Source of the DNA: Micromonospora sp. U21
Lineage (GTDB): Bacteria > Actinomycetota > Actinomycetes > Mycobacteriales > Micromonosporaceae
Direction of reading: 5' to 3'
Assembly: GCF_018070045.1 (NCBI RefSeq)
Contig: NZ_JAGPYK010000004.1
Coordinates: forward strand, 304,772 to 368,771
DNA length: 64,000 nucleotides
Below, piece by piece: positions 1-8,274 of this stretch. The notes beneath the pieces were generated by a model, which did not search any database, was not told the DNA's origin, and was given only the letters and a program-made list of their open reading frames with translations. Each line of letters starts with the position of its first letter. Positions within the stretch are counted from its first letter, which is position 1. The position numbers were made by a program, and so were the translations under genes.

Positions 1-817
1 CTGGACGGTGCTGGGCGGTCGCACCCTGCGGCACGAGGCCACCGTCATGGGTGGGGCGCTGCGCGACGCCGACCTGCCCGCCGCCCGGCGACGCCTCGGT
101 CACCTCTGTGGCCGGGACCCGTCGACCCTGGGCGAGTCGGAGCTGGCCCGGGCCACCGTCGAGTCGGTCGCGGAGAACACCTCCGACGCGGTGGTCGCCC
201 CGCTGGTCTGGGGCGCGGTCGCCGGCCTGCCCGGGCTGCTGGGCTACCGCGCGGCCAACACCCTCGACGCGATGGTCGGGCACCGGTCGGCGCGCTACGC
301 GCGGTTCGGCACCCCGGCCGCCCGGCTGGACGACCTGCTCAACCTCGTGCCGTCCCGGCTGACCGGGCTGCTCACCATCGCCGTCGCGCCGGTCGCGAAC
401 GGCGACCGGGAACGGGCCTGGCGGGTGTGGCGGCGCGACCGCAACGACCACCCGAGCCCCAACGCCGGTCAGTGCGAGGCGGCGATGGCCGGTGCACTTG
501 GGGTTCGCCTCGGTGGCCGCAACGTCTACTTCGGGCGCTCCGAGGTGCGCCCCTTCCTGGGCGACGGCCCCCGACCCGAGGCGCGGCACCTCAAGCGGGC
601 CGCCCGGATCTCCGGCGCGGTCGGCCTGGCCGCCCTCGGGCTGGCCGCCGCGTACCCGCTCACCGTCGGGCGCCTCGCCGCCGCCGTCGGGCGGCGCGGG
701 CTGAAGGCCGCCGTCGGCCAGCGCGGGCAGGTCACCGCCGTTGGCCGGCGCAGGCTCAATGGTGTTGGCCGGCGTGGACTGGGAGCCGCCGTGGCGGGGC
801 AGGGGAGCGGGCGGTGA
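1..817 (+). CDS. cobD: Adenosylcobinamide-phosphate synthase CobD/CbiB, 5' end outside the window
   Basis: Integral-membrane CbiB/CobD family enzyme, which attaches the aminopropanol arm to adenosylcobyric acid in late cobalamin synthesis. The frame is open from base 2 and a GTG at 8 is probably internal, so the N-terminus (perhaps 60 residues) is missing. Visible family signatures are [29 protein letters not shown] and [13 protein letters not shown]. The last 50 residues are a low-complexity tail (VGRRG-type repeats) that goes beyond the usual family end. The stop overlaps the cobQ start by four bases (GTGA), so the two are probably translationally coupled. Confidence 0.9.
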   Translation, partial: WTVLGGRTLRHEATVMGGALRDADLPAARRRLGHLCGRDPSTLGESELARATVESVAENTSDAVVAPLVWGAVAGLPGLLGYRAANTLDAMVGHRSARYARFGTPAARLDDLLNLVPSRLTGLLTIAVAPVANGDRERAWRVWRRDRNDHPSPNAGQCEAAMAGALGVRLGGRNVYFGRSEVRPFLGDGPRPEARHLKRAARISGAVGLAALGLAAAYPLTVGRLAAAVGRRGLKAAVGQRGQVTAVGRRRLNGVGRRGLGAAVAGQGSGR

Positions 818-2352
818 GCGGGCTGCTGGTCGCCGGCACCACGTCCGACGCCGGCAAGAGCGTGCTCACCGCCGGCATCTGCCGCTGGCTGCACCGGCAG
901 GGCGTGAAGGTGGCGCCGTTCAAGGCGCAGAACATGTCGAACAACTCGGCGGTGGTGGTCGGGCCGGACGGGCGCGGCGGCGAGATCGGCCGGGCCCAGG
1001 CCATGCAGGCCGCCGCCTGCGGCATCGCCCCAGACCTGCGCTTCAACCCGGTGCTGCTCAAGCCGGGCAGCGACCTGGCCAGCCAGGTCGTGCTGCTCGG
1101 CGAGGCGGTCGACACGATCACCGCCGGCACCTTCCGGCAACTGCGTCCCCGGCTCGCCGAGACCGCGTACGCGGCGCTGGCCGAGTTGCGGGCCGCGTAC
1201 GACGTGGTGATCTGCGAGGGCGCCGGCAGCCCCGCCGAGATCAACCTGCGGGCCGGGGACTACGTCAACATGGGGCTGGCCCGGCACGCCAACCTGCCCA
1301 CCATCGTGGTCGGCGACATCGACCGGGGCGGCGTCTTCGCCTCGATGTTCGGCACCGTGGCCCTGCTCGACCCGGCCGACCAGGCGTTGATCGCCGGCTT
1401 CGTGATCAACAAGTTCCGGGGCGACCTCGGCCTGCTCCAGCCGGGGCTGGACATGCTCCGCCACGTCACCGGCCGCCCCACGTACGGGGTGCTGCCCTGG
1501 GCGCTCGACCTCTGGCTCGACGCCGAGGACTCGCTCGCCTACGGCCGGGTGCTCGGCCGCCCGGCCGCCCCGCACGGCACCGAGTGGCTGGAAGTCGCCG
1601 TCGTCCGGCTGCCCCGGATCAGCAACGCCACCGACGTGGAGGCGCTGGCCACCGAGCCGGGGGTCCGCGTACGCCTGACCGTCGAACCAGCCGAGCTGGC
1701 CGCCGCCGACCTGGTCGTCCTGCCGGGGTCCAAGTCGACCGTGGCCGACCTCGCATGGCTGCGCGAGACCGGCCTGGCCGACGCGGTCCTGGCCCACGCT
1801 GCGGCCGGCAAGCCGCTGCTGGGTCTCTGCGGCGGTTTCCAGATGCTGGGGCGGGCGATCCACGACCCGGTGGAGAGCCGGCAGGGCAGCGTGCCGGGCC
1901 TCGGTCTGCTGCCCATCGAGATCACCTTCGATGCGCGCAAGACCGTCCGGCAGTCGGTGGGCGCCGCCCACGGCGACCTGCCGGTCCGTGGCTACGAGAT
2001 CCACCACGGGTACGTCTCGCAGACCGACCCGACCCTGACACCGCTGCTGACCGGGAGCGACGGCGTCGGCGAGGGCGCGGTGCTCGGCGTCGTGCACGGC
2101 ACGCACTGGCACGGGGCGTTCGAATCCGACGGCTTCCGCCGTGGTTTCCTCACCGAGGTGGCCCGGCTGGCCGGGCGCAGCGGGTTCCGGGTCGCGCCGG
2201 ACACCAGCTTCGCCGCGGCCCGGGAACGCTCGCTCGACCTGCTCGGCGACCTGGTCGAGGAACACCTGGACACCGACGCCCTGTGGCGCCTCATCGAGAT
2301 CGGGCCACCCCCCGGCCTCCCCTTCGTCCCACCCGGCCCGCCACCGGCCTGA
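814..2352 (+). CDS. cobQ: Cobyric acid synthase CobQ
   Basis: ATP- and glutamine-dependent amidation of the b, d, e and g side chains of adenosylcobyrinic acid a,c-diamide. The 512-residue length is normal for the family. The N-terminal dethiobiotin-synthetase-like domain begins [15 protein letters not shown] with the nucleotide-binding loop intact. The C-terminal type I glutamine amidotransferase domain carries [11 protein letters not shown], the nucleophile being about Cys339. The GTG start at 814 was chosen because it gives the family N-terminus at once and overlaps the cobD stop as GTGA. The frame is open further upstream, but that part only shadows cobD. Confidence 0.95.
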   Translation: MSGLLVAGTTSDAGKSVLTAGICRWLHRQGVKVAPFKAQNMSNNSAVVVGPDGRGGEIGRAQAMQAAACGIAPDLRFNPVLLKPGSDLASQVVLLGEAVDTITAGTFRQLRPRLAETAYAALAELRAAYDVVICEGAGSPAEINLRAGDYVNMGLARHANLPTIVVGDIDRGGVFASMFGTVALLDPADQALIAGFVINKFRGDLGLLQPGLDMLRHVTGRPTYGVLPWALDLWLDAEDSLAYGRVLGRPAAPHGTEWLEVAVVRLPRISNATDVEALATEPGVRVRLTVEPAELAAADLVVLPGSKSTVADLAWLRETGLADAVLAHAAAGKPLLGLCGGFQMLGRAIHDPVESRQGSVPGLGLLPIEITFDARKTVRQSVGAAHGDLPVRGYEIHHGYVSQTDPTLTPLLTGSDGVGEGAVLGVVHGTHWHGAFESDGFRRGFLTEVARLAGRSGFRVAPDTSFAAARERSLDLLGDLVEEHLDTDALWRLIEIGPPPGLPFVPPGPPPA

Positions 2353-2363
2353 CCGGTCGCCGG

Positions 2364-2783
2364 TCAGCGGCGGATGTCGGCGGGGCGGTCGGTGGTGGGA
2401 AAACCGGCGGCGAGCCACGCGTCGACGCCGCCGATCATGTCGGTGGCCCGGCGCAGCCCGAGCGTCTGCAGGCTGGCGGCGGCCAGGCTGGAGCTGTAAC
2501 CCTCCCGGCACACCAGCACGATCTCCCGGTCGTAGCCGGTGGCCTCCGGGATGCGCCATTCGCTGGCCGGGTCGAGTCGCCACTCCAGCACCGTCCGGTC
2601 GATGACGACCGCGCCGGGCAGGTCGCCCTGGTCGCGGCGCTGTATCTCGGTACGGGTGTCGACCAGCAGCGCGCCGCCGCGGACCGCCTCGACGGCCTGC
2701 TGCGGAGTCAGTCGGTGCAGCCCGGCGCGGGCCTGTTCGAGCAGGGCGTCGATGCCGGGGCTCATCACGTCTCGGAGCACCAC
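2364..2783 (-). CDS. Single-domain rhodanese-like sulfurtransferase
   Basis: A 139-residue rhodanese-fold protein, probably cytoplasmic. The active-site loop reads VCREGYSSS, with the persulfide-carrying Cys followed by the expected Arg-Glu-Gly, so the protein should be catalytically competent. The VDTRTEIQRRDQGDLPGA segment is the usual CH2A-like start of the fold. The physiological sulfur donor and acceptor cannot be read from sequence. The start is either GTG at 2783 or ATG at 2765 (MSPGIDALL); neither has a strong ribosome-binding site. It converges on cobQ with an 11-base gap and no evident shared role. Confidence 0.85.
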   Translation of the reverse strand: MVLRDVMSPGIDALLEQARAGLHRLTPQQAVEAVRGGALLVDTRTEIQRRDQGDLPGAVVIDRTVLEWRLDPASEWRIPEATGYDREIVLVCREGYSSSLAAASLQTLGLRRATDMIGGVDAWLAAGFPTTDRPADIRR

Positions 2784-2917
2784 CCGATCATCCCGATTCG
2801 GGCGTGTGTCGGACGGCGAACGGGCCGCGCATCACCCGTCGTCGCCCCAAATCCCCCGGACGTGACGGTGCCCGGCCGTGGCGGTCAGCCGGACGAGTTG
2901 CGGCCACCTCGATCCGG

Positions 2918-2997
2918 CACGATCGACTCGGCTTCCTGGAAGTCGTGGTGTCCTGTCGGTGGGATACCCCGGTTTCCGTGATCGCGAGTCGATCGTG
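2918..2997. repeat. Palindromic element A (80 bp, MITE-like)
   Basis: Perfect 12-base terminal inverted repeats, CACGATCGACTC at 2918-2929 and GAGTCGATCGTG at 2986-2997, enclose 56 bases that include a smaller palindrome CTTCCTGGAAG. There is no coding capacity. It lies in the intergenic space before the P-loop kinase and its right end supplies a spurious GTG. My recollection is that similar sequences recur in Micromonospora intergenic regions; this was not checked. Confidence 0.55.
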
Positions 2998-3047
2998 TGG
3001 ACTTGGCGCTGTTTTCTACCGAATCGTCGGCGTGGACGGGGGACGGC

Positions 3048-3683
3048 GTGGACGGGGTGCCGTCGGTGGCGGTCGTCGAGGCGTACGCCGAGCTGGCCCG
3101 CCGCGTGCTCGCGGGCCCGGCACGGTTGGGGCGGACCCGGCTGGTCGCGGTCGACGGGCCGAGCGGCGCGGGCAAGAGCCGCTTCGCCGCGCACCTCGCG
3201 GACGCCCTGGCGGCGCTGCCCGGCGGTGCCCGACCGCCGGTCGTGCACACCGACGACCTGCTCGACGGCTGGGACGACCAACTCACCTTCTGGCCCCGGC
3301 TCGACGAGTGGGTGCTGGGCCCGCTGCGCGCGGGGCGACCCGGCTCCTACCGGCGCTACAGCTGGGTGCGGCGGTGCTTCCTGCCCCGCCCGGTCCCGGT
3401 GCCGGCCGCGCCGGTGCTGATTCTGGAGGGGGTCAGCGCCGCGCGCGCCGTCGTCCGGCCGGAGCTGAGCCTGGCGGCCTTCGTCACCGCGCCCGCCTCG
3501 TTGCGGCTGGCCCGCGCGGTCGCCCGGGACGGAGCGGAGATCCTGCCCGAGCTGCGCCGCTGGCACGCCGGGGAGAGTGCGCACTTCGCCGCCGACGACA
3601 CGGCCGCCCGCGCCGATCTGCTGGTCGACGGCGCGCCGACCCTGCCGTACGACGCGGACCGGTACTACGTTCGCATCCGCTGA
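3048..3683 (+). CDS. Uridine kinase-like P-loop protein
   Basis: A 211-residue P-loop kinase of the uridine/phosphoribulokinase-like type. The Walker A motif is VDGPSGAGKSRFA, followed by an aspartate pair in HTDDLLDGWDD where this family places its catalytic base region, and an LILEGVSAAR segment as in uridine kinases. The true substrate is unknown; small-molecule or nucleoside phosphorylation is inferred from family only. The start at 3048 has a GGGGGA ribosome-binding site five bases upstream. The frame extends to GTG 2997, but that codon sits in the end of palindromic element A and has no ribosome-binding site. Confidence 0.8.
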   Translation: MDGVPSVAVVEAYAELARRVLAGPARLGRTRLVAVDGPSGAGKSRFAAHLADALAALPGGARPPVVHTDDLLDGWDDQLTFWPRLDEWVLGPLRAGRPGSYRRYSWVRRCFLPRPVPVPAAPVLILEGVSAARAVVRPELSLAAFVTAPASLRLARAVARDGAEILPELRRWHAGESAHFAADDTAARADLLVDGAPTLPYDADRYYVRIR

Positions 3684-3759
3684 GCGGGGCATGGACGTCT
3701 GCCACCGGCTACGGCACGATGCGAGGAGGCCCAGGGCTCGGCGAACGGGGGGACTCATC

Positions 3760-4905
3760 ATGTCGGCAGCGGATTCGCCCGCGCGGCGCCGTATCACCCT
3801 CACCGGCATCAGCTCGCGGGCCTGGGAACATCCGGCCGACCGGGGCGCCCTGGTCGCGCTGCGCGAGCTGCGTGGCTTCGACGACGTGGTGCGGGCGTTC
3901 TTCGGCATGTGGAACGAGCGCGGCTTCCGGCTCTCCGTGCTGGCCTCGGGCATCCGGGTCGACCACCGGCAGTACCCGGCGGTCTGGCAGCGCTACACCG
4001 AGGCCGCCGCGGCGCTCGACGTCGCCGAGCTGCCCGAGCTGTACGTGACGCAGTCGCCCTGGCTGGGCGCCGAGGCGGTCGGCCTGGACCGGCCGTTCGT
4101 CGTGCTGAACTCCGCCTGCGTGCAGCAGCTCGACGAGGACGAGCTGCGCTGCCTGCTCGGCCACGAGCTGGGGCACGTCGGCAGCGGCCACGCGGTCTAC
4201 AAGACGATGCTCATGATCCTCACCCGGTGGGCGGCCAACCTGAGCTGGTTGCCGGTCGGCGCGTTCGCGCTGCGGGCGATCATCGCGGCGATGCTGGAGT
4301 GGTGGCGCAAGGCGGAGCTCTCCGCCGACCGGGCCGGCCTGCTCGCCGGACAGGACCCGGCCGCCGCGCTGCGGCTGCTGATGAAGCTCGCCGGCGGCGG
4401 CGACCTGTCCCAGATCGACACCACCGCCTTCCTGGAGCAGGCCGCCGAGTACGCCGGTGGCGGCGACCTGCGGGACAGCCTGCACAAGATCCGGATGACC
4501 GCGTGGACCACACACCCGGTGCCGGTGGCGCGCGCCGCCCAGCTGCGGCAGTGGATCGACTCCGGGGCGTACGGCCGGGTGCTGGCCGGGGACTACCCGC
4601 GGCGCGACAACGACGGTTCGACCAGTGTCTCGGAGGAGATCAGGGCGGCGGCCGAGTCGTACCGGGAGGAGTTCAGCCGGTCCACCGATCCGCTGGTCGG
4701 GCTGCTGCGTCGGCTCGGCGACGGCGCCAGCGACGTCGGGGAGTGGGTGGGCGGCACCGCGGGCCGGGCCCGTTCCTGGATGGACGCCGCCACCGAGGCC
4801 GCCGGCCGCGCGCACCGCGCCGGCCGGACCGCGCCCGGCGCGACGGCGGGCGCCGGCCCGGCGGGAGCCGGTGAGGGTACGGGCTCGACCGGCACGCCGG
4901 GGTAA
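3760..4905 (+). CDS. M48-family zinc metalloprotease
   Basis: A 381-residue HtpX/Ste24-like peptidase. The zinc motif is HELGH at residues 135-139 (LLGHELGHVGSGH), and the third ligand is probably Glu186 in KAELSADRAG, which is typical of M48. A hydrophobic stretch at about 155-185 (ILTRWAANLSWLPVGAFALR) could lie in or on the membrane, and the C-terminal 60 residues are Ala/Gly-rich and low complexity. The ATG at 3760 is preceded by a good GGGGGG-type ribosome-binding site; the frame is open upstream without homology. The role is likely membrane protein quality control, by family inference. Confidence 0.85.
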   Translation: MSAADSPARRRITLTGISSRAWEHPADRGALVALRELRGFDDVVRAFFGMWNERGFRLSVLASGIRVDHRQYPAVWQRYTEAAAALDVAELPELYVTQSPWLGAEAVGLDRPFVVLNSACVQQLDEDELRCLLGHELGHVGSGHAVYKTMLMILTRWAANLSWLPVGAFALRAIIAAMLEWWRKAELSADRAGLLAGQDPAAALRLLMKLAGGGDLSQIDTTAFLEQAAEYAGGGDLRDSLHKIRMTAWTTHPVPVARAAQLRQWIDSGAYGRVLAGDYPRRDNDGSTSVSEEIRAAAESYREEFSRSTDPLVGLLRRLGDGASDVGEWVGGTAGRARSWMDAATEAAGRAHRAGRTAPGATAGAGPAGAGEGTGSTGTPG

Positions 4906-4913
4906 GGCCGGCA

Positions 4914-4919
4914 TACGAT
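4914..4919 (+). promoter_or_regulatory. Probable leaderless promoter -10 box (TACGAT) for the M20 peptidase
   Basis: TACGAT ends seven bases before the ATG at 4927, the spacing expected if transcription begins at or next to that start codon. It also favours 4927 over the in-frame ATG at 4918, which lies inside the box. No clear -35 is visible. Confidence 0.45.
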
Positions 4920-4926
4920 GCCGGTC

Positions 4927-6294
4927 ATGACCACACCGATCATGTCCGAGGCCCAGGTGCGGGCCGCCGTCGAGCGGGAGATGCCCGGTGTCCGGGCCGA
5001 CCTGGAGCGCCTCGTCCGCATCCCCGGCATCGCCTTCGAGGGCTTCGACCACTCACACGTGGAGCGCTCCGCCGAGGCGGTCGCCGAGCTGCTGCGCGGC
5101 TGTGGCCTGGACGTCGACATCGTGCGTTCCGGCGGGCAGCCAGCGGTGATCGGCCGCCGTGCCGCCCCGGCCGGCGCGCCCACCGTGCTGCTCTACGCCC
5201 ACCATGACGTGCAGCCGGTCGGCGACCGGTCGCTGTGGGAGTCCGACCCGTTCGAGCCGGTCGAGCGCGACGGTCGGCTCTACGGCCGGGGCGCGGCCGA
5301 CGACAAGGCCGGCATCATGGCGCACATCGCGGCGCTGCGCGCGTACGGTGACGCGCTGCCTGTCGGCGTGGTGCTCTTCATCGAGGGCGAGGAGGAGTAC
5401 GGCTCCGATTCGCTGGAGCGGCTGCTGGCCGAGCACCGCGACGAGATCGCCTCGGACGTCATCGTGATCGCCGACTCCGGCAACTGGGACATCGGCGTAC
5501 CGGCGCTGACCACCTCGCTGCGCGGCATCGTCAACTGCTTCGTCGAGGTTCGTACGCTGGACCACGCGGTGCACAGCGGCATGTTCGGCGGTGCCGTCCC
5601 GGACGCGCTCACCGCGCTGGTCCGGCTGCTGGCCACCCTGCACGACGACGCCGGTGACGTGGCGGTGGACGGGCTGGTCGGCCGCGTGGGCGCCACCGTC
5701 GACTACCCCGAGGACCGGGTCCGGGCCGAGGCCGGGCTGGCCGAGGGCGTGCAGTTCATCGGCACCGGCCGGATCACCGACCGGCTCTGGACCAAGCCCG
5801 CGCTGGCGGTGCTCGGCATCGACGCGCCGTCCACCGGCGAGGCGCCGAACGCCCTGGTCCCGTCCGCGAAGGCGAAGCTGAGCATCCGGCTCGCCCCGGG
5901 CGACGACCCCAGGCGGGCTTATGCCGCGGTGCGCGCGCACCTGGAGAAGCACGCGCCGTGGGGCGCGCAGGTGACGGTCTCCTTCGAGCACGACGGCGAC
6001 CCCTGTGTGATCGACGCTTCCGGGCCGATGTTCGACGCCGCCCGCTCGGCGTTCCGGCAGGCCTGGGACGGCACCGACCCGGTGGACATCGGCGTCGGCG
6101 GGTCGATCCCGTTCATCGCCACCTTCCAGGAGATGTTCCCGAAGGCGGCGATCCTGGTCACCGGTGTGGAGGACCCGCACGCCCGCGCGCACGGCCCGAA
6201 CGAGAGCCTGCACCTCGGGGAGTTCGCCCGGGTCTGCCTCGCCGAGGCGCTGCTGCTGGGCAAGGTGGCCGCGGCGGGCTCGAACGGGAGCTAG
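4927..6294 (+). CDS. M20-family dipeptidase / peptidase
   Basis: A 455-residue co-catalytic zinc peptidase of the M20/M25/M40 (dipeptidase, CNDP-like) group, expected to cleave short peptides in the cytoplasm. Metal-binding and catalytic segments are all present: YAHHDVQPV (zinc His and base Asp), GRGAADDKAG (bridging Asp), IEGEEEYGS (catalytic Glu pair), IADSGNWD, and HGPNESLHLGEF near the C-terminus. The lid/dimerisation domain lies between, at roughly residues 200-320. The start at 4927 is favoured by a TACGAT box just upstream; ATG 4918 would add three residues. A small hairpin (CCGGCAT/ATGCCGG, 4908-4924) overlaps the start region. Confidence 0.9.
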   Translation: MTTPIMSEAQVRAAVEREMPGVRADLERLVRIPGIAFEGFDHSHVERSAEAVAELLRGCGLDVDIVRSGGQPAVIGRRAAPAGAPTVLLYAHHDVQPVGDRSLWESDPFEPVERDGRLYGRGAADDKAGIMAHIAALRAYGDALPVGVVLFIEGEEEYGSDSLERLLAEHRDEIASDVIVIADSGNWDIGVPALTTSLRGIVNCFVEVRTLDHAVHSGMFGGAVPDALTALVRLLATLHDDAGDVAVDGLVGRVGATVDYPEDRVRAEAGLAEGVQFIGTGRITDRLWTKPALAVLGIDAPSTGEAPNALVPSAKAKLSIRLAPGDDPRRAYAAVRAHLEKHAPWGAQVTVSFEHDGDPCVIDASGPMFDAARSAFRQAWDGTDPVDIGVGGSIPFIATFQEMFPKAAILVTGVEDPHARAHGPNESLHLGEFARVCLAEALLLGKVAAAGSNGS

Positions 6295-6358
6295 GTGTCG
6301 GAACCGTAACTTCCGGTGTGATCTGGGAGTTTGCGGTGTGTCGGGCGCGGGGCTGTTA

Positions 6359-6364
6359 TAGCCT
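6359..6364 (+). promoter_or_regulatory. Probable leaderless promoter -10 box (TAGCCT)
   Basis: TAGCCT ends seven bases before the ATG at 6372, so the short downstream gene probably has a leaderless mRNA. A TTGCGG hexamer at 6331-6336 is a possible, widely spaced -35. Confidence 0.45.
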
Positions 6365-6371
6365 TTCGAAC

Positions 6372-6578
6372 ATGAGTACGAACGAGGTGATGGCCCGGTT
6401 GGGGGCCGCCGTCAGCGCGCTGGGGGACGTCGACGTCTCCGCGTGGTCCGAGGACACGCTCAAAGAACAGCTCGGTGAGCTCTCCGCCGCCCTGGTCGCC
6501 CTCGACTCGGTGCTCTCCCGGGTCGCCGGCGAGGTCCGCGCCCGGGGGCTGCGCATCGAGGAACCCGTCTCCGCCTGA
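6372..6578 (+). CDS. Short hypothetical protein, DUF222-N-terminus-like
   Basis: A 68-residue acidic helical protein starting MSTNEVMARLGAAV. It is probably a real gene: it has its own -10 box just upstream, good third-position GC, and a very strong terminator hairpin right after it. The heptad-like pattern (ALGDVDVSAWSEDTLKEQL, then ALVALDSVLSRVAGEV) resembles the first helices of DUF222 domains that usually precede an HNH nuclease domain, but no nuclease follows here. It could be a stand-alone remnant or a small coiled-coil protein. No function is proposed. Confidence 0.6.
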   Translation: MSTNEVMARLGAAVSALGDVDVSAWSEDTLKEQLGELSAALVALDSVLSRVAGEVRARGLRIEEPVSA

Positions 6579-6608
6579 TCCGCCGTCCACGTGGTCGGCG
6601 ACTTCCTG

Positions 6609-6648
6609 CCGACACCGCCCGGGCACGGCAATGCCCGGGCGGTGTCGG
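6609..6648 (+). terminator. Strong hairpin terminator
   Basis: A perfect 17-base-pair stem (6609-6625 with 6632-6648) and a 6-base loop. There is no U-tract, as is common in high-GC actinomycetes. It lies between the 68-residue gene and the DNA ligase and ends only 14 bases before the ligase ATG. Confidence 0.75.
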
Positions 6649-6662
6649 GGGTGACTGGCAGG

Positions 6663-8255
6663 ATGAACCTCGTGCGGTTTCTCGACCTGGCAGCCACGTC
6701 CGCCGCCGTCGGTGCCACCAGCGGCCGGCGGGCGAAGGTGGAGTTGCTCGCCGACGCGCTGCGCCGGCTCGACCCGGCCGAGGTGGAGCCCGGCGCCGGC
6801 TATCTCGCCGGTGAGCTGCGTCAGCGGCAGACCGGAGTGGGTTATGCGAGCCTGCGTGACCTGCCGCCACCGGCCGCCCAGCCGACGTTGACCGTGGCCG
6901 CCGTCGACGCGGCCGTCGAGCAGATCGCCGCAGTGCACGGCGCGGGCTCGCAGGCGCGACGCCGAGCGCTGCTCGGGGCCCTCTACGCGGCGGCGACCGT
7001 CGAGGAGCAGCGGCTGCTCACCAACCTCTTCAGCGGCGAACTGCGGCAGGGCGCCCAGGCCGGGCTGCTCGCCGACGCGGTGGCCCGGGCCGCCGAGGTG
7101 CCGGTGACGGCGGTCCGTCGGGCCCTGCTGCTCGCCGGTGACCTGCGGGCGGTGGCGGTGGCCGCGCTTGTCGGAGGTGCCGCCGAGCTGGCCGGGTTCG
7201 GCCTGCGGGTCGGCCGGCCGCTGGCGCCGATGCTCGCGCAGAGCGCCCCCTCGGTCGATGAGGCGCTGGCCGCGACCGGCGCACCGGCGGTGGTCGACGT
7301 GAAGCTCGACGGCATCCGCATCCAGGTGCACCGCTCCGGCGCCGACATCGCCGTCTTCACCCGCAGCCTCGACGAGATCACCACCCGGGTGCCCGAGGTG
7401 GTCGCCGCCGTCCGCGCGCTGCCCGGCCGGGAGTTGGTGCTCGACGGCGAGGCGATCGGCCTGGACGAGACCGGCCGCCCGCTGCCGTTCCAGCAGACGT
7501 CCAGCCGGGCCGCCCGACGCACCACGCCCAGCACAACAGGGCGCACACCGGTCGCCCCGGCGGTGCTCGCGGCCGCCGCCAGCACCGGCGAGACCGTGCT
7601 GACGCCGTACTTCTTCGACCTGCTGCACCTCGACGGCCAGGATCTGATCGACCTGCCCGGCCGGGAGCGGTGGGCCGCGCTCGCCGGCGCGGTGGACGCG
7701 TCGCTGCTGGTCGGGCGACTGGAGGTCGACAACCCGGAGCAGGCCGGGGCGGCGTTCGCCGCCGCCATCGACGCCGGCCAGGAGGGCGTGGTGGTCAAGG
7801 CGCCGGACGCGCCCTACGACGCCGGTCGGCGCGGCGCGGCCTGGGTCAAGGTCAAGCCCCGGCACACCCTCGATCTGGTGGTGCTCGCCGTCGAGTGGGG
7901 CAGCGGGCGGCGGCAGGGCTGGCTGTCCAACCTGCACCTGGGCGCGCGCGACCCGCGCACCGGCGACTTCGTGATGCTCGGCAAGACGTTCAAGGGGCTC
8001 ACCGACGAGCTGCTGCGCTGGCAGACCGAGCGTTTCCTCGGCCTCGCGGTGGAGCGCGGCGACTGGGTGGTCCGGGTCCGCCCCGAGCAGGTGGTGGAGA
8101 TCGCCTTCGACGGGGTGCAGACGAGTTCGCGTTATCCGGGCGGGGTGGCGCTGCGGTTCGCCCGGGTGGTGCGGTATCGCGACGACAAGTCCGCTGCCGA
8201 GGCGGACACCATCGACGCGGTCCGCGCCATCCACGCCGGCCGTCCCACCGGCTGA
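6663..8255 (+). CDS. ATP-dependent DNA ligase (LigB-type)
   Basis: A 530-residue ATP-dependent ligase similar in layout to mycobacterial LigB (about 507 residues): an N-terminal DNA-binding domain (1-190), then the adenylation domain with motif I VDVKLDGIR (nucleotidylated Lys214), ELVLDGEAIG, EGVVVKAPDAPY and WVKVKPR, then an OB-fold to the end. The start ATG at 6663 gives MNLVRFLDLA, a typical N-terminus. The open frame upstream runs through the terminator hairpin and was rejected. It is likely an accessory repair ligase, since replication in these bacteria uses the NAD-dependent LigA. Confidence 0.92.
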   Translation: MNLVRFLDLAATSAAVGATSGRRAKVELLADALRRLDPAEVEPGAGYLAGELRQRQTGVGYASLRDLPPPAAQPTLTVAAVDAAVEQIAAVHGAGSQARRRALLGALYAAATVEEQRLLTNLFSGELRQGAQAGLLADAVARAAEVPVTAVRRALLLAGDLRAVAVAALVGGAAELAGFGLRVGRPLAPMLAQSAPSVDEALAATGAPAVVDVKLDGIRIQVHRSGADIAVFTRSLDEITTRVPEVVAAVRALPGRELVLDGEAIGLDETGRPLPFQQTSSRAARRTTPSTTGRTPVAPAVLAAAASTGETVLTPYFFDLLHLDGQDLIDLPGRERWAALAGAVDASLLVGRLEVDNPEQAGAAFAAAIDAGQEGVVVKAPDAPYDAGRRGAAWVKVKPRHTLDLVVLAVEWGSGRRQGWLSNLHLGARDPRTGDFVMLGKTFKGLTDELLRWQTERFLGLAVERGDWVVRVRPEQVVEIAFDGVQTSSRYPGGVALRFARVVRYRDDKSAAEADTIDAVRAIHAGRPTG

Positions 8256-8274
8256 CCGGCCGCACCGGCCCGGG

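Noticed and set aside
526..2583. Long minus-strand open frame opposite cobQ (685 codons)
   Set aside because: It is a shadow of cobQ caused by GC-rich third positions; the translation is low complexity and has no family resemblance.
2997..3047. Upstream extension of the P-loop kinase to GTG 2997
   Set aside because: The codon lies in the end of palindromic element A without a ribosome-binding site, while GTG 3048 has a strong one.
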